From contig CP070630.1 of NCBI GenBank assembly GCA_020356025.1, forward strand, positions 1,400,278 through 1,451,412: DNA of 51,135 bases, written 5' to 3'. Shown in pieces: positions 1 through 8,458 of the stretch. Below the pieces are notes generated by a model. The model worked only from the letters and a program-made list of their open reading frames with translations, did no database searches and was not told where the DNA came from. The translations under genes were made by a program, and so were the position numbers. The stretch comes from Dehalococcoidia bacterium. GTDB taxonomy: Bacteria; Chloroflexota; Dehalococcoidia; SM23-28-2. Numbering within the stretch: position 1 is the stretch's first letter; every line of letters starts with the position of its first letter.

Positions 1-573
1 GAGGATGATGAGCATGGGAACGATGGTGGCTCGTGCCCAGGAGGCGAACTCGTAGATGTTGAGGGGGAACCAGGAGGGGAGGAGCATGAACTCTGGTGGC
101 AGGACGGGCACGCCTCGCCAGTCCCACTGGTCGAAGAGGGCCAGCCAGACCTTGGTGAAGATGCGGACCTTGGGTACGCCACCACGCGACAGTACGAACC
201 GGCGGGCCTTGGCCATGGCTGGCTCCTCGGGGGAGACGCCAGCCAGCTTGAGGGCGAAGTAGGCCTCGACGGTAGCGTTGAGATCGCTGGGGCCGCCATG
301 GTAGATGCTCCAGGTGCCGTCGGGGAGCTGTTGGCGACGCAGGTAGTTGATGATCTTGTCCCAACGGCGACGGTCGGCCGCACCCAGGAAGTGAGTCAGC
401 AGAAGGTATTCGGCGGCCATGCAGACATTGGTCTCCAGCTCCGCCCACCAGTAGCCCTCTGGGTACTGGATGCTCAGCAAGTAGTCCTGGGCACGCTGGA
501 TGGCCACTCCCACGGCTTCAGAGATATCGGCAGTGCTTTTCTTAACGGCGGTTTTCGGTTGAGTCTCTTTCAT
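1..573 (-). CDS. shc: Squalene-hopene cyclase, N-terminal part (cut by window edge)
   Basis: The first 191 codons of a squalene-hopene cyclase, the membrane-associated enzyme that cyclises squalene to hopene or hopanol. The family is usually 630-660 residues, so the catalytic DxDD motif lies outside the window. What is visible is the typical N-terminal alpha/alpha-barrel start: an alpha helix beginning near residue 22, a WWAELE stretch, the first QW-like repeat (QLPDGTWSIY, about residues 81-90) and the SDLNATVEAYFALK segment conserved in bacterial cyclases. The ATG at 573 has a GGGAG seven bases upstream. It overlaps the end of the hpnG gene by 32 bp, so it is the last visible gene of the hopanoid operon and is probably translationally coupled. 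Identification is firm; only the rest of the gene is unseen. Confidence 0.9.
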   Translation of the reverse strand, partial: MKETQPKTAVKKSTADISEAVGVAIQRAQDYLLSIQYPEGYWWAELETNVCMAAEYLLLTHFLGAADRRRWDKIINYLRRQQLPDGTWSIYHGGPSDLNATVEAYFALKLAGVSPEEPAMAKARRFVLSRGGVPKVRIFTKVWLALFDQWDWRGVPVLPPEFMLLPSWFPLNIYEFASWARATIVPMLIIL

Positions 574-1357
574 TTTTGACTCCCGGGATAATGCGAGGCG
601 GCCAGGATCCCACGAAGGCTTCAGCGAAGACGGCCAGCCTCTGGCTCGCCCGGCGGGTGTTGACGGCCAGGCGGACGAGGGCTGGTATCTGCCCTGGTCG
701 CGAGAGGAGATGGCGCAAGGCCCGACTCCTGGCGATGGCTCCGGTCTCGTCGACTGTGTTGGGCAGGTCGGGCAGGCGGTCGCCAAGTTCATCCAGGATG
801 ACTCGCACGATCAAGAAGGGGATGCCCTGATCGGCGGCAACGCGGCCCACCCAATAGCTCTCCATCTCCACCATCTCGACCGGTAGGCTGTCTCCAATTC
901 GCCGCTTGACTTCGGGCTGGTCGATCACCTGGGGGACGGTGAGAGAGACGCCCTCACGGAAGGCCAGCCTCCTCTGTCGAGCCGCCGCCACGGCCAGTTC
1001 CACCAGTGCAGGGTCGCAGGCTAGCCCATTGGACGCTGCCAGTGGACCCTCATGGAAGGGTTCATGCAGGGCATATACCTGGCGAGCGATGACTAGATGG
1101 CCGACCCGGAGTTCGTCCGTCAGAGAGCCGGCGAGTCCAATCGAAAGGATGGCCTCTGGGCTGTGGTGCTGTATCAGAGCGGAGGTGGCCTCCTGTGCGC
1201 GGGCGGAGCCCATCCCCGTCCGCGCTACGAGGACCTGCCTTCCAGCGAGCGTCCCTTCGCGTGTGGGCGGCCAAGGAGGCGAAGGGCAACGTTTGGCCTT
1301 GGCCCTTCTTTCCAGGGGCGAGAGCTCTACGTCCAGGGCGGCGATGATGGCGATCAT
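542..1357 (-). CDS. hpnG: Hopanoid-associated nucleosidase/phosphorylase HpnG
   Basis: A 271-residue member of the purine-nucleoside phosphorylase / MTA-SAH nucleosidase superfamily. It starts with the hydrophobic strand MIAIIAALDVEL and has the glycine-rich SIGLAGSL turn near residue 75 and a VEMESYWVG stretch near residue 165, matching the MExE substrate-binding region of this fold. In the hopanoid pathway HpnG removes adenine from adenosylhopane to give ribosylhopane or its phosphate. The function is assigned from the family and from its place directly after hpnH (10 bp gap). The start ATG has AGGAG seven bases upstream. The C-terminus overlaps the cyclase gene by 32 bp. A generic nucleosidase role is the only real alternative, and the operon argues against it. 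Confidence 0.85.
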   Translation of the reverse strand: MIAIIAALDVELSPLERRAKAKRCPSPPWPPTREGTLAGRQVLVARTGMGSARAQEATSALIQHHSPEAILSIGLAGSLTDELRVGHLVIARQVYALHEPFHEGPLAASNGLACDPALVELAVAAARQRRLAFREGVSLTVPQVIDQPEVKRRIGDSLPVEMVEMESYWVGRVAADQGIPFLIVRVILDELGDRLPDLPNTVDETGAIARSRALRHLLSRPGQIPALVRLAVNTRRASQRLAVFAEAFVGSWPPRIIPGVKNERDSTENRR

Positions 1358-1367
1358 CGTCTCACTC

Positions 1368-2384
1368 CTATCTGGGGGAGAAGAGCGCTCGCCGCGCCAT
1401 CTCCCAAGCCGCTGCCGGTTTCTCCAGGGCCTCCAGAATGGCTGCGCCTTCGTAGCCGCAGTGCATCATGCAGCTGGCACAGCGAGGGTCTCGGCCGAAG
1501 CCGTAGCTGGACCAGGGGGTGCGCCTCATAAGCTCAGCGAACGTGCTCACGTGCTGGTCGGCGATGAGATAGCAGGGCTGACGCCAGCCCAGGGGCGTCC
1601 GGGTGGGGACCGTCCACGGACTGCACTGGTAATGGCGCTTGCCCTGAAGGAAATCCAGATAGAGAGGGTTGTTGTAGAAGCGGGTACCGTTTCGGCATCC
1701 TTCAAAGATGGACTGAAAGAACGCGATGGCCTGCTGACGGGCCAAGAAAATGTCCTTCGTAGCGACCTCCTCAAATCGGAACCCGGGCGAGACCATGATC
1801 CCCTCGACGCCCATTCTGGTGAGCATGGCGAACAGTGTCTGAAACTCCTGCGGCTGGACTCCGTTGTAGAGGGTGGTGTTGGTGCAGACTCGGAAGCCGG
1901 TCCGGCGGGCCAACCGAATAGCCGTGACCGCCACGTCGTAGACGCCCTGGCGGCCCACCGAGCGGTTATGGGTTTCGCGCAGGCCATCGAGATGGACGAC
2001 AAAGCTGAGGTAAGGGGAAGGGTTCAAGCTGCTCAACGCGCGCTTCATGAGGAGGGCATTGGTGCACAGGTAGACGAAGCGCCTCTGGCGGACGATGCTT
2101 TCCACGATCTGGTCGATATCGGGGTGCATCAGGGGCTCGCCCCCAGCGATGGAGACCACCGGTGCGCCGCACTCCTCCACGGCAGTCAGGCACTCTTCCA
2201 CTGTCATCATCCGATCGATGACCGGCTCGTACTCTAGAATGCGGCCGCAGCCCTCACAGGCCAGATTGCACTTCTCCAGAGGCTCGAGGATCATAGTGAG
2301 GGGAAAGCGGCGCCGTCCTCGGATCTTGTTCTCGACAAGATAGCGGGTCAGCTTCAGGGCTAGCTCCACAGGTTGTCCGGCCAT
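1368..2384 (-). CDS. hpnH: Radical SAM adenosylhopane synthase HpnH
   Basis: A 338-residue radical SAM protein. The CxxxCxxC cluster motif is Cys39, Cys43 and Cys46, followed by the SAM-binding SIAGGEPL segment near residue 98. Length, the N-terminal segment before the cysteines, and the Cys pair near the C-terminus (CASCMMHCG) match HpnH. HpnH adds a 5'-deoxyadenosyl radical to diploptene to make adenosylhopane, the first step in building the hopanoid side chain. The ATG has GAGGGGAG about five bases upstream. It lies 36 bp after the prenyl synthase gene and 10 bp before hpnG, in the usual hpnH-hpnG order. Confidence 0.92.
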   Translation of the reverse strand: MAGQPVELALKLTRYLVENKIRGRRRFPLTMILEPLEKCNLACEGCGRILEYEPVIDRMMTVEECLTAVEECGAPVVSIAGGEPLMHPDIDQIVESIVRQRRFVYLCTNALLMKRALSSLNPSPYLSFVVHLDGLRETHNRSVGRQGVYDVAVTAIRLARRTGFRVCTNTTLYNGVQPQEFQTLFAMLTRMGVEGIMVSPGFRFEEVATKDIFLARQQAIAFFQSIFEGCRNGTRFYNNPLYLDFLQGKRHYQCSPWTVPTRTPLGWRQPCYLIADQHVSTFAELMRRTPWSSYGFGRDPRCASCMMHCGYEGAAILEALEKPAAAWEMARRALFSPR

Positions 2385-2420
2385 GCAACTCCCCTCTATG
2401 TCGGCGGGCTCGCCACGCTC

Positions 2421-3449
2421 CTAGAATTCCCGCCCCAAGACGAACTTGGCCACCGCCTCAAGCTCGTTTCGAGCTGTTGACTCCATGTCTACCGGAGCCA
2501 GTTCCTCCAGGGCTTGCTCGATACGCTCTTGAGCCATCTGCTGGCAGTAGTCGTAGGCTCTGTGGCTGTCCAATAGCTGGAGCACAGTGCCCACGTCCTC
2601 GTCACTTGGCGTCCCCTGGCTGTAGACCCGGAGCAACTGCTCGCGCTCCTTAGCCTGGGCCACGGCCATAGCGTAGACCACCGGTAGACACTTCTTGCGG
2701 CGGCGAATATCGGCCGCGACTGGCTTGCCGGTGACGTCGGCAGCGCCCCACACGCCCAGAATGTCATCGCGGATCTGGAAGGCCAGGCCGAGAAGGTGGC
2801 CGCAACGGGCAAAGCGGCTCACCGTCGGCTCGTCATCGACGGCCACGAGAGCGCCCAGGTGAAGGGACGCTCCCAGGAGAGCGCCGGTCTTCTTAGCGAT
2901 CATGTCCAGGTAGGCCTCCACACTCACCTCCCGCTCACCTTCGAAGCCTATATCTAGACACTGTCCTTTGATCATCGTCAGGCAGGCCTCGTCCAGCACG
3001 CGACAGGCCTCGATGACCTTGGCCGGAGCTACGTCTCGCTCCTCCAGTCGCAGCATGACAAGATGGCCTAGGATCAACAGACTATCGCCCGCATTGATGG
3101 CCTGGGGCTGGCCCCACAGGCTCCAGACGGTCGGTCGATGGCGCCGCTCCTTGTCGCCATCCTGGATATCGTCATGCACGAGGGAGAAATTGTGTGCCAG
3201 TTCCAGGGCAGCGGCCGCCGGCAGGGCCGTTCGCCAGTCACCGCCCATTGCCTGGCAGGCCCAGAGACAAAGGGTGGGACGGAGAGCTTTCCCCGCGCCC
3301 TCGGTCAGAGGACGGCCCTGCTGGTCCTCCCAGCCGAGGTGGTAGCGCATCATGCGGTAGAGGAGCGCCGGGCTCTCCTGTGGGAGCGCCGAACGGAGAT
3401 ACTCGTCCAGCTCGGTACGATAACGGGCGAAGAGGTCCGGCAGTTCCAC
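2421..3449 (-). CDS. Polyprenyl diphosphate synthase (FPP/GGPP synthase family)
   Basis: A 342-residue all-alpha trans-prenyltransferase. The first Asp-rich motif reads DDIQD with the flanking HRPTVW segment, and the second reads IRDDILG followed by GKPVAADIRRRKK, so both diphosphate-Mg sites are intact. The first motif has no two-residue insertion and carries Phe five positions before it. That is the pattern of short-chain archaeal-type GGPP synthases, but the surrounding squalene genes call for farnesyl diphosphate, so the chain length (C15 or C20) cannot be settled from sequence. Translation starts at a GTG with GGGAG about six bases upstream, one base after the ispH/yjbQ stop. Its position in the operon indicates supply of prenyl diphosphate to HpnC and HpnD. 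Confidence 0.9.
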   Translation of the reverse strand: MELPDLFARYRTELDEYLRSALPQESPALLYRMMRYHLGWEDQQGRPLTEGAGKALRPTLCLWACQAMGGDWRTALPAAAALELAHNFSLVHDDIQDGDKERRHRPTVWSLWGQPQAINAGDSLLILGHLVMLRLEERDVAPAKVIEACRVLDEACLTMIKGQCLDIGFEGEREVSVEAYLDMIAKKTGALLGASLHLGALVAVDDEPTVSRFARCGHLLGLAFQIRDDILGVWGAADVTGKPVAADIRRRKKCLPVVYAMAVAQAKEREQLLRVYSQGTPSDEDVGTVLQLLDSHRAYDYCQQMAQERIEQALEELAPVDMESTARNELEAVAKFVLGREF

Positions 3450-3450
3450 C

Positions 3451-4782
3451 TTACTCTCCCACCAGCTGAACCACGACCTCCCGCTCTCGGCCCCGGTCGA
3501 GCTCTATCAGGAAGAGACGTTGCCACTGGCCTAAGAGGAGCTGGCCAGCGACTATAGGGATGGCTTCGCTCGCTCCCAGGAGGAGCTGCTGGCAGTGAGA
3601 GTGGCCGTTGGGCTGCTCGCCGTCGCTCATGTTGGCGGTGCGACGGCTGAAGTCATTGTGGCTGTAGTAGATATGGGCGGGAGCGACCTTCCTCAGGAAC
3701 TCTTCCATGTCACGCAAGAGCATGGGCTCGTTCTCGTTGATGCGAACGGCTGCCGTCGTGTGGCGAGTGAAGGCGATGGCGAACCCGTTGCGGATGTTTG
3801 ACTCTTGGGCGAGGCCAGCCACCCGATCGGTGATGTCGATGAACTGGGGGCCCTTGTCCGTGCGAATCAAAAGGCGGCGGAAGGAGAACTTCACACTGGG
3901 CAAGGCTTCGCCCTGTCCGCTCAGGGCTCGCAGGCGCTGACTGGCCAGATCCTGAAGGTGCTGCACAACTTGGTCGATGGACTCGTCGGGGGTGGAAGCG
4001 CCGGCGGTCACCCCGACCGAGTCTTTGTCCATCAGCCAAGCAGGATCGATCTCGCTAGCCGTCTCCACCTGATGGGACTCCACGCCCGTAGCAGCGCAGG
4101 TGTCGGTTAGCTTGCGGGTGTTGGCGCTGTTCCTGCCCCCCACAACTATAAGGAGGTCGCATTCCTTGGCCAACTCGCGTGCGGCCTGGTAGCGCTCCTC
4201 GGTCTCGGGACAGGTGGTATTGATGATCCGCAGTTCGTTTATGCTGCCGATGCGTTTGGTCATGAACTTGGCCACGAAAGCAGTGAAGGATTCCTCGCTT
4301 TTTGTGGTTTGGGATAGGAGGGCTACCTTGCGTTGGCGAATCGCCAGAGGTGCCTCCGGGTCTTGCAAGGCAGAGCCATCACCATTGGTCCAGGCCAGGA
4401 CGGCCCGCACCTCCGGGTGATCCTCGTCACCGTAGATCAAGACCTGGAAGCCATCGGCCTGCAGGCGCTGGGCCATCTTCTGCAACTTGCGCACGATGGG
4501 GCAGGTGGCATCGATCACGCACAGCCCTCGCGCCGCCGCCTCCTGCATCACCTCGGGTCTAGTTCCGTGGGCGGTGATGGCGACGGTGGCATTCTTAACA
4601 TGCTCCAACCCGTTCACAACGTCAACACCCTTGACAGCCAGGCGTTTGACCACCTCCGGGTTGTGCACTATTGAGCCGAGGCTGTCGATGGGCCCGTACT
4701 CCTCCGCCCCTCGCTCCACTACCTCGATAGCCCGGCGCACTCCGAAGCAGAAACCTAGAGCTTTGGCTTTCTTGATCTTCAT
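3451..4782 (-). CDS. ispH: IspH (HMBPP reductase) fused to a C-terminal YjbQ/UPF0047 domain
   Basis: A 443-residue two-domain protein. Residues 1 to about 290 are 4-hydroxy-3-methylbut-2-enyl diphosphate reductase, the last enzyme of the MEP pathway, making IPP and DMAPP. The three 4Fe-4S cysteines are Cys12 (GFCFGV), Cys94 (DATCP) and Cys191 (NTTCPETEER); the substrate His residues (His40, His72, His122) and the catalytic Glu124 of the HPEV motif are present. Residues 297-443 form a complete YjbQ-type domain with its RHTTAAVRINENEP and NGHSHCQQLLLG motifs. YjbQ proteins have been linked to thiamine-phosphate synthase-like activity, but their main role is unclear. The reading frame is continuous, with no internal stop or restart. 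The ATG has AGGAG six bases upstream and overlaps the hpnE stop by 4 bp. IspH is normally 280-320 residues, so the fusion is clear. Confidence 0.93.
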   Translation of the reverse strand: MKIKKAKALGFCFGVRRAIEVVERGAEEYGPIDSLGSIVHNPEVVKRLAVKGVDVVNGLEHVKNATVAITAHGTRPEVMQEAAARGLCVIDATCPIVRKLQKMAQRLQADGFQVLIYGDEDHPEVRAVLAWTNGDGSALQDPEAPLAIRQRKVALLSQTTKSEESFTAFVAKFMTKRIGSINELRIINTTCPETEERYQAARELAKECDLLIVVGGRNSANTRKLTDTCAATGVESHQVETASEIDPAWLMDKDSVGVTAGASTPDESIDQVVQHLQDLASQRLRALSGQGEALPSVKFSFRRLLIRTDKGPQFIDITDRVAGLAQESNIRNGFAIAFTRHTTAAVRINENEPMLLRDMEEFLRKVAPAHIYYSHNDFSRRTANMSDGEQPNGHSHCQQLLLGASEAIPIVAGQLLLGQWQRLFLIELDRGREREVVVQLVGE

Positions 4783-6230
4783 GCCTTGCTCCTAACGGAT
4801 GACAGATGAAGATTGCCTCCTAAGCAGGTCTCGGTAGGTGTCTCAATAGTCTCTTGGCGACCTCCTTTCTGCACGGAACGGGGTGCGAGGCGAAGTATCT
4901 CCCTGGCGCAGGCAAGGCCGCTCCGGACGGCGCCCTCCATGGTGGCTGGCCATCCCGTAGCCGTCCAATCGCCAGCTAGGAAGAGGTTTTCGATGGGTGT
5001 ACGACAAGGGAGCCGATACTTGGAGGAGCCTGGCACGGGCGCGAAGGTAGCCTGCGGCTGCTTCACCACTAGGCAGCGCTCTATCTGTGCCCGGCGAGCC
5101 TTGGGGAACAGCTTGCGAAGCTCGCGGGTGAAGCGCTCGATGATCTCCTCGTTGGACAGGTCGATGTAGTGCCGCGCTCCGCTGAGGGAGATGTCTAGGT
5201 ACTGGCCGTCGTCGGCCAGATCCCACATCTTGCTCTTGTTGAACACCCATTGCGCTTCGCTGTTGATGAAGGCGGCGAAGTCGAGATCCATGACCGGCCG
5301 GTCGTACCACAGGTGGATGTTGACGATGGAGCTCGTGGTGAGCTTGCTTGCTCGTCCAAAGAAGGGATCGGCGCGAAGATCGGGCGGAATGACGGCGAGG
5401 AGCATCTGGTGGGGTACCGCGCAGACGTACCACTCTCCCCGCAGGACGCTGCCGTCGGCGAGCCTGACGCCTGCTATGCGTTCTTCTTCTAGCAAGAGAT
5501 CTTCCGTTTTCTGGCCCAGGAGGACACGGCCGCCTCGCTCCTCAATGTAGCGGCGGGCCTCCGTGCCGACAAGGCTCGTGAGCCCCACCGCGGCGTAGCC
5601 AACGTTGGCCCCGTTTGCCCGCTTCAGGAAGCCCTCCTGAAAGACCATCATCGCCAGGTCGGCGCTGACCTTTCGGACGTTGTCGTTGAGGGTGGCGAGA
5701 CCGATCAGGTTCCAGAAGCGGTCGATGGCCGCCTCGGTCTGACCATGATCCTTAAGCCAGCGATAGAAGCTGATGGAATCGAGATTGCTGTTCTTCGTTC
5801 GATCAGTGAAAAGGATGGAGAGCATGGCGTAGGCCGCCCGCACCTTGTCCAAAGGAGAGAGGTGGCGGAAGCGCAGGAAGGAGGGTAAGAGATGGAAAGG
5901 AGCGGGGAGAGAGGAGCCCTCAAGGGTGCTGGCTCCCGCGCGGGGATCGATGACGGTCACCCGCAGTCGCTTCTGCAGGCGGGTCTTGTCCCAAACGCCC
6001 AGCCTCTGGAGGAAGCGGATGTAATAGGTGCAGCATTTCAGGAACACATGCTGGCCATTGTCTACTTCGCCCTGTCCCTGAGGGTCGGCGAAGGAGTAAG
6101 CGCGCCCGCTCAGCGAGGATCGCCGCTCAGCGAGGATGACTTTGTACCCGTGATCCGCCAGCTCACAGGCCGCCGACAAGCCAGCCAGGCCGCCGCCGAT
6201 GATGATTGCCTGGGGCTTCTCCTCGGTCAC
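4779..6230 (-). CDS. hpnE: Hydroxysqualene reductase HpnE (FAD-dependent desaturase family)
   Basis: A 483-residue FAD-dependent amine-oxidase/phytoene-desaturase-type protein. The N-terminal dinucleotide-binding motif is IIGGGLAGLSAACELADHG followed by the acidic strand end (LAER), and the C-terminal FAD motif is LFLAGDWTATGWPATMEGAVRSG. This matches squalene-associated HpnE, which reduces hydroxysqualene to squalene in the HpnCDE route. It starts at a GTG overlapping the hpnD stop by 4 bp and ends overlapping the ispH start by 4 bp. A carotenoid desaturase is the alternative by homology, but the flanking hpnC and hpnD favour HpnE. Confidence 0.9.
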   Translation of the reverse strand: MTEEKPQAIIIGGGLAGLSAACELADHGYKVILAERRSSLSGRAYSFADPQGQGEVDNGQHVFLKCCTYYIRFLQRLGVWDKTRLQKRLRVTVIDPRAGASTLEGSSLPAPFHLLPSFLRFRHLSPLDKVRAAYAMLSILFTDRTKNSNLDSISFYRWLKDHGQTEAAIDRFWNLIGLATLNDNVRKVSADLAMMVFQEGFLKRANGANVGYAAVGLTSLVGTEARRYIEERGGRVLLGQKTEDLLLEEERIAGVRLADGSVLRGEWYVCAVPHQMLLAVIPPDLRADPFFGRASKLTTSSIVNIHLWYDRPVMDLDFAAFINSEAQWVFNKSKMWDLADDGQYLDISLSGARHYIDLSNEEIIERFTRELRKLFPKARRAQIERCLVVKQPQATFAPVPGSSKYRLPCRTPIENLFLAGDWTATGWPATMEGAVRSGLACAREILRLAPRSVQKGGRQETIETPTETCLGGNLHLSSVRSKA

Positions 6231-7087
6231 GTCACCAGGCTCCGAACAAGCTCTCGGCCGGCCAGGGCCAGTTTCTGGCTGCCACTTAGACTCACTCTCT
6301 CTCGCAACACAGCGGACGGCCGAGCCTCGATACGCTCCAAGATCCTGCCGTAGATTGCCTGCAGGACGGCTGTGCAGGCTCGGGAGCGGCGTGGGAGAAG
6401 AGGCAGCAGCTTTCGCCCCCGCTCGAAGTACTCGCGCGCCCGCTCCACCTGGAACTGCATGAGATGCAGGGACGCTTCATTGGCGATGCCGCCAAGAATA
6501 TCGGCTTCTGAATAGCGGAAGCGCTCCATTTCATCCTGGGGAATGTAGATGCGATCCCTCTCAGCGTCCTCGCGGATATCCCGCAGGATATTTGTAAGCT
6601 GCAGGGCAATGCCCAGATCTTCAGCGTGTTGGCGGGCTTGCTGGCCGTCCCGGTAGCCGAAGATCTCGATGGAGATGAGGCCTACGGTGGAGGCAACGCC
6701 GTAGCAGTAGCGGCGCAGGTCAGCGAAGGTGGGATAACGGCGCACGTTCAGGTCCATCTCCACACCGTCGATGAGCTGCCAGAAGTACTCGGGCGGGATG
6801 CGATAGCGAAGGATGGTGTCCTGCAAAGCCAGGAAGATGGGACCGGAGGGGTAGCCGTGCAGGCATTGCTCCAACCGGCTGCGATATTCGGCCAGTTGTC
6901 GGGCCTTCTCCTCGGGCTCCAGGTCGTTGTCCACAATGTCGTCGCAGCGGCGGGCGAACGCGTAGCTGGCGTAGATAGCCTGTCTCTTTGGAGCTGGCAG
7001 GAGAATAAAGCCGTAGTAGAAGTTCTTCGCCTCTTGCTTGGCTAGCTCTTGGCAATATCGGTAGGCTGCCTGCAATGATCCTTCCAC
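6227..7087 (-). CDS. hpnD: Presqualene diphosphate synthase HpnD
   Basis: A 286-residue squalene/phytoene synthase-family enzyme. The first Asp motif is CDDIVDN (near residue 48) and the second is ILRDIREDAERDRIYIPQDE (near residue 170), the two sites that bind prenyl diphosphates through Mg. HpnD condenses two farnesyl diphosphates to presqualene diphosphate. It is told apart from the neighbouring paralogue by the NFYYGFILLP start, typical of HpnD. The GTG start has a GAGGTGAG ribosome site just upstream, which overlaps the end of hpnC (3 bp gap). Assignment of HpnD versus HpnC follows these family signatures and the gene order. Confidence 0.9.
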   Translation of the reverse strand: MEGSLQAAYRYCQELAKQEAKNFYYGFILLPAPKRQAIYASYAFARRCDDIVDNDLEPEEKARQLAEYRSRLEQCLHGYPSGPIFLALQDTILRYRIPPEYFWQLIDGVEMDLNVRRYPTFADLRRYCYGVASTVGLISIEIFGYRDGQQARQHAEDLGIALQLTNILRDIREDAERDRIYIPQDEMERFRYSEADILGGIANEASLHLMQFQVERAREYFERGRKLLPLLPRRSRACTAVLQAIYGRILERIEARPSAVLRERVSLSGSQKLALAGRELVRSLVT

Positions 7088-7090
7088 AAC

Positions 7091-8002
7091 TCACCTCTTG
7101 CCGGTATTCACTCTTGGTCGGCCGGGCAGAAGGCCACGGATGAAGAGCGCAGCCTTCTGCCGGCGCGACAGCTGCGGCCGTCGGCGAAAGACGTCGTAGC
7201 CGTTCCTTTCGAGGGCCTTCAGGACAGTCATGCCGCCCAGGCTGAACAGCTTCAGGTCCACCTTCAGGCGGCCATCCACCATGTCTAGAAGTCCCAACCC
7301 TTCGGCGAACAGTTCCCGTGTTCGGCCGATCTCGAAGGCCAGAAGAGCACGGAAGGCAGCGTTCACGATGCCTTGCTTCAGCTCCTCCTCGGAGTAGCGA
7401 AAGCGGGTCACATCTTCCTGTGGTATGTACACGCGGCCTTTGCCTAGATCGACAGCGATATCCTGCCAGAAGTTGGTGAGCTGTAAGGCGGTGCAGGTGG
7501 CATCGGCGAGACCCTGGCGTTCGGCGTCCGCATAGCCAAACAGGTAGAGGAACAGGTGGCCGACGGGGTTTGCGGAATGATCGCAGTAGTGGAGGAGTTC
7601 CTCGAAGGTGCGGTAGCGGCTTGTCCGTTGATCCATGCGGTTGGCCTCGATAAGCTTCAGGAATGGCTGTGGCGGGATGGCAAAACGGCGAATGGTCTCC
7701 TGGAGGGCGACGAAGACGGGATGACTGGGCGTCGAGTCGTAGCAGCGCTCCAGGTCAGCTTGCCAATCGTCCAGCAGGCTCAGTCGGTCGCCCGGCGCTT
7801 CATCGCCCAGGTCGTCCACGTGGCGGCAGAAGGCGTAGACAGCATAGACATGCCGCCGGAGTGTCCTGGGAAGAAGCCAGGAGCCCACGGTGAAGTTCTC
7901 GTAGTGGCTCAGAGCGAGCCGCTGACAGTAGACAAGCGCCTCAGCGGTGGTGCAAGCATTCGCTGGTTGTCGTTCCAGCGGTCGCCTCCTTGTGGGCGGC
8001 AA
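7091..8002 (-). CDS. hpnC: Hydroxysqualene synthase HpnC
   Basis: A 303-residue squalene/phytoene synthase paralogue that starts the hopanoid operon. Asp motifs are CRHVDDLGDE and NFWQDIAVDLGKGRVYIPQED. The HYENFTVGSWLLP segment near residue 35 is characteristic of HpnC, which converts presqualene diphosphate to hydroxysqualene. The start is odd: the longest frame opens with TTG at 8002 with no good ribosome site close by. A perfect AAGGAGG lies inside the frame (7994-7988) and is followed six bases later by an in-frame CTG at 7978, with no ATG or GTG nearby. Either codon could be the true start. A promoter-like site lies about 260 bp upstream. Confidence 0.9.
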   Translation of the reverse strand: MPPTRRRPLERQPANACTTAEALVYCQRLALSHYENFTVGSWLLPRTLRRHVYAVYAFCRHVDDLGDEAPGDRLSLLDDWQADLERCYDSTPSHPVFVALQETIRRFAIPPQPFLKLIEANRMDQRTSRYRTFEELLHYCDHSANPVGHLFLYLFGYADAERQGLADATCTALQLTNFWQDIAVDLGKGRVYIPQEDVTRFRYSEEELKQGIVNAAFRALLAFEIGRTRELFAEGLGLLDMVDGRLKVDLKLFSLGGMTVLKALERNGYDVFRRRPQLSRRQKAALFIRGLLPGRPRVNTGKR

Positions 8003-8265
8003 GTAAACACAGATGCCACCCGTCCGACAGCCGAATGGTGGAGGTCAACGACTCGGCTCTTCCGGCGAAAGCAAGGAGGAACTCGGTACGTCTCTAGGAG
8101 GCACTTCGGGGATTAGATCGACAACAAAAAACGATAGCGACTGATTTTCCCTCTGCGCCGCCCAAGGACGGGCCCGACCCTTTCAGCCTCCGCCCTAGCC
8201 TGTGTGACGAGCAGCGAAATGCGAACTTGCCTGTACAATCCCTCCTCTCGTCTTCCTTGGGCAAC

Positions 8266-8293
8266 ATCTTATCGCTGGTGGGTTTGGTGTCAA
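8266..8293 (-). promoter_or_regulatory. Candidate sigma-70 promoter of the hopanoid operon
   Basis: Read on the minus strand there is a perfect -35 box TTGACA (8293-8288), a 16-base spacer and a -10 box TAAGAT (8271-8266, four of six consensus bases). Transcription would begin near 8259 and give a leader of about 255 bases before hpnC. No other sequence of this quality was found in the gap on this strand. Confidence 0.5.
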
Positions 8294-8402
8294 TAGAAAA
8301 TCGTTGCCAGAAATCTCTCGCATGCTCGATGCGCCCGGCCAGCCGAGCTGCCCTGCATGATCAGAATGTGCGTCGGCCGCGGCTCCAGCACTTCAGGACT
8401 TC

Positions 8403-8431
8403 TTGCCTGACCAAGTGGCGCCCGTTAGAAT
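8403..8431 (+). promoter_or_regulatory. Candidate sigma-70 promoter for the LarA-like gene
   Basis: TTGCCT (8403-8408), a 17-base spacer and TAGAAT (8426-8431, five of six consensus bases). Transcription would begin near 8438. This rules out the upstream in-frame GTG at 8435 as the start codon and supports the ATG at 8459. Confidence 0.6.
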
Positions 8432-8458
8432 CGGGTGCAGAGCGAGAGGAGCGGGGTG

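Larger units (their letters stand above)
8003..8458. other. Divergent intergenic region between hpnC and the LarA-like gene
   Basis: A 456-bp non-coding stretch between divergently transcribed genes. It carries one promoter-like site for each direction (8266-8293 minus, 8403-8431 plus). The 8105-8160 part is relatively AT-rich. I saw no convincing small gene, tRNA, terminator or known riboswitch in it. The hopanoid leader of about 255 bases is long enough to hold regulatory structure, but none could be established by eye. Confidence 0.5.

Noticed and set aside
906-2237. 443-codon plus-strand frame opposite hpnG and hpnH
   Set aside because: Both opposite genes are firmly identified; the frame is a by-product of high GC.
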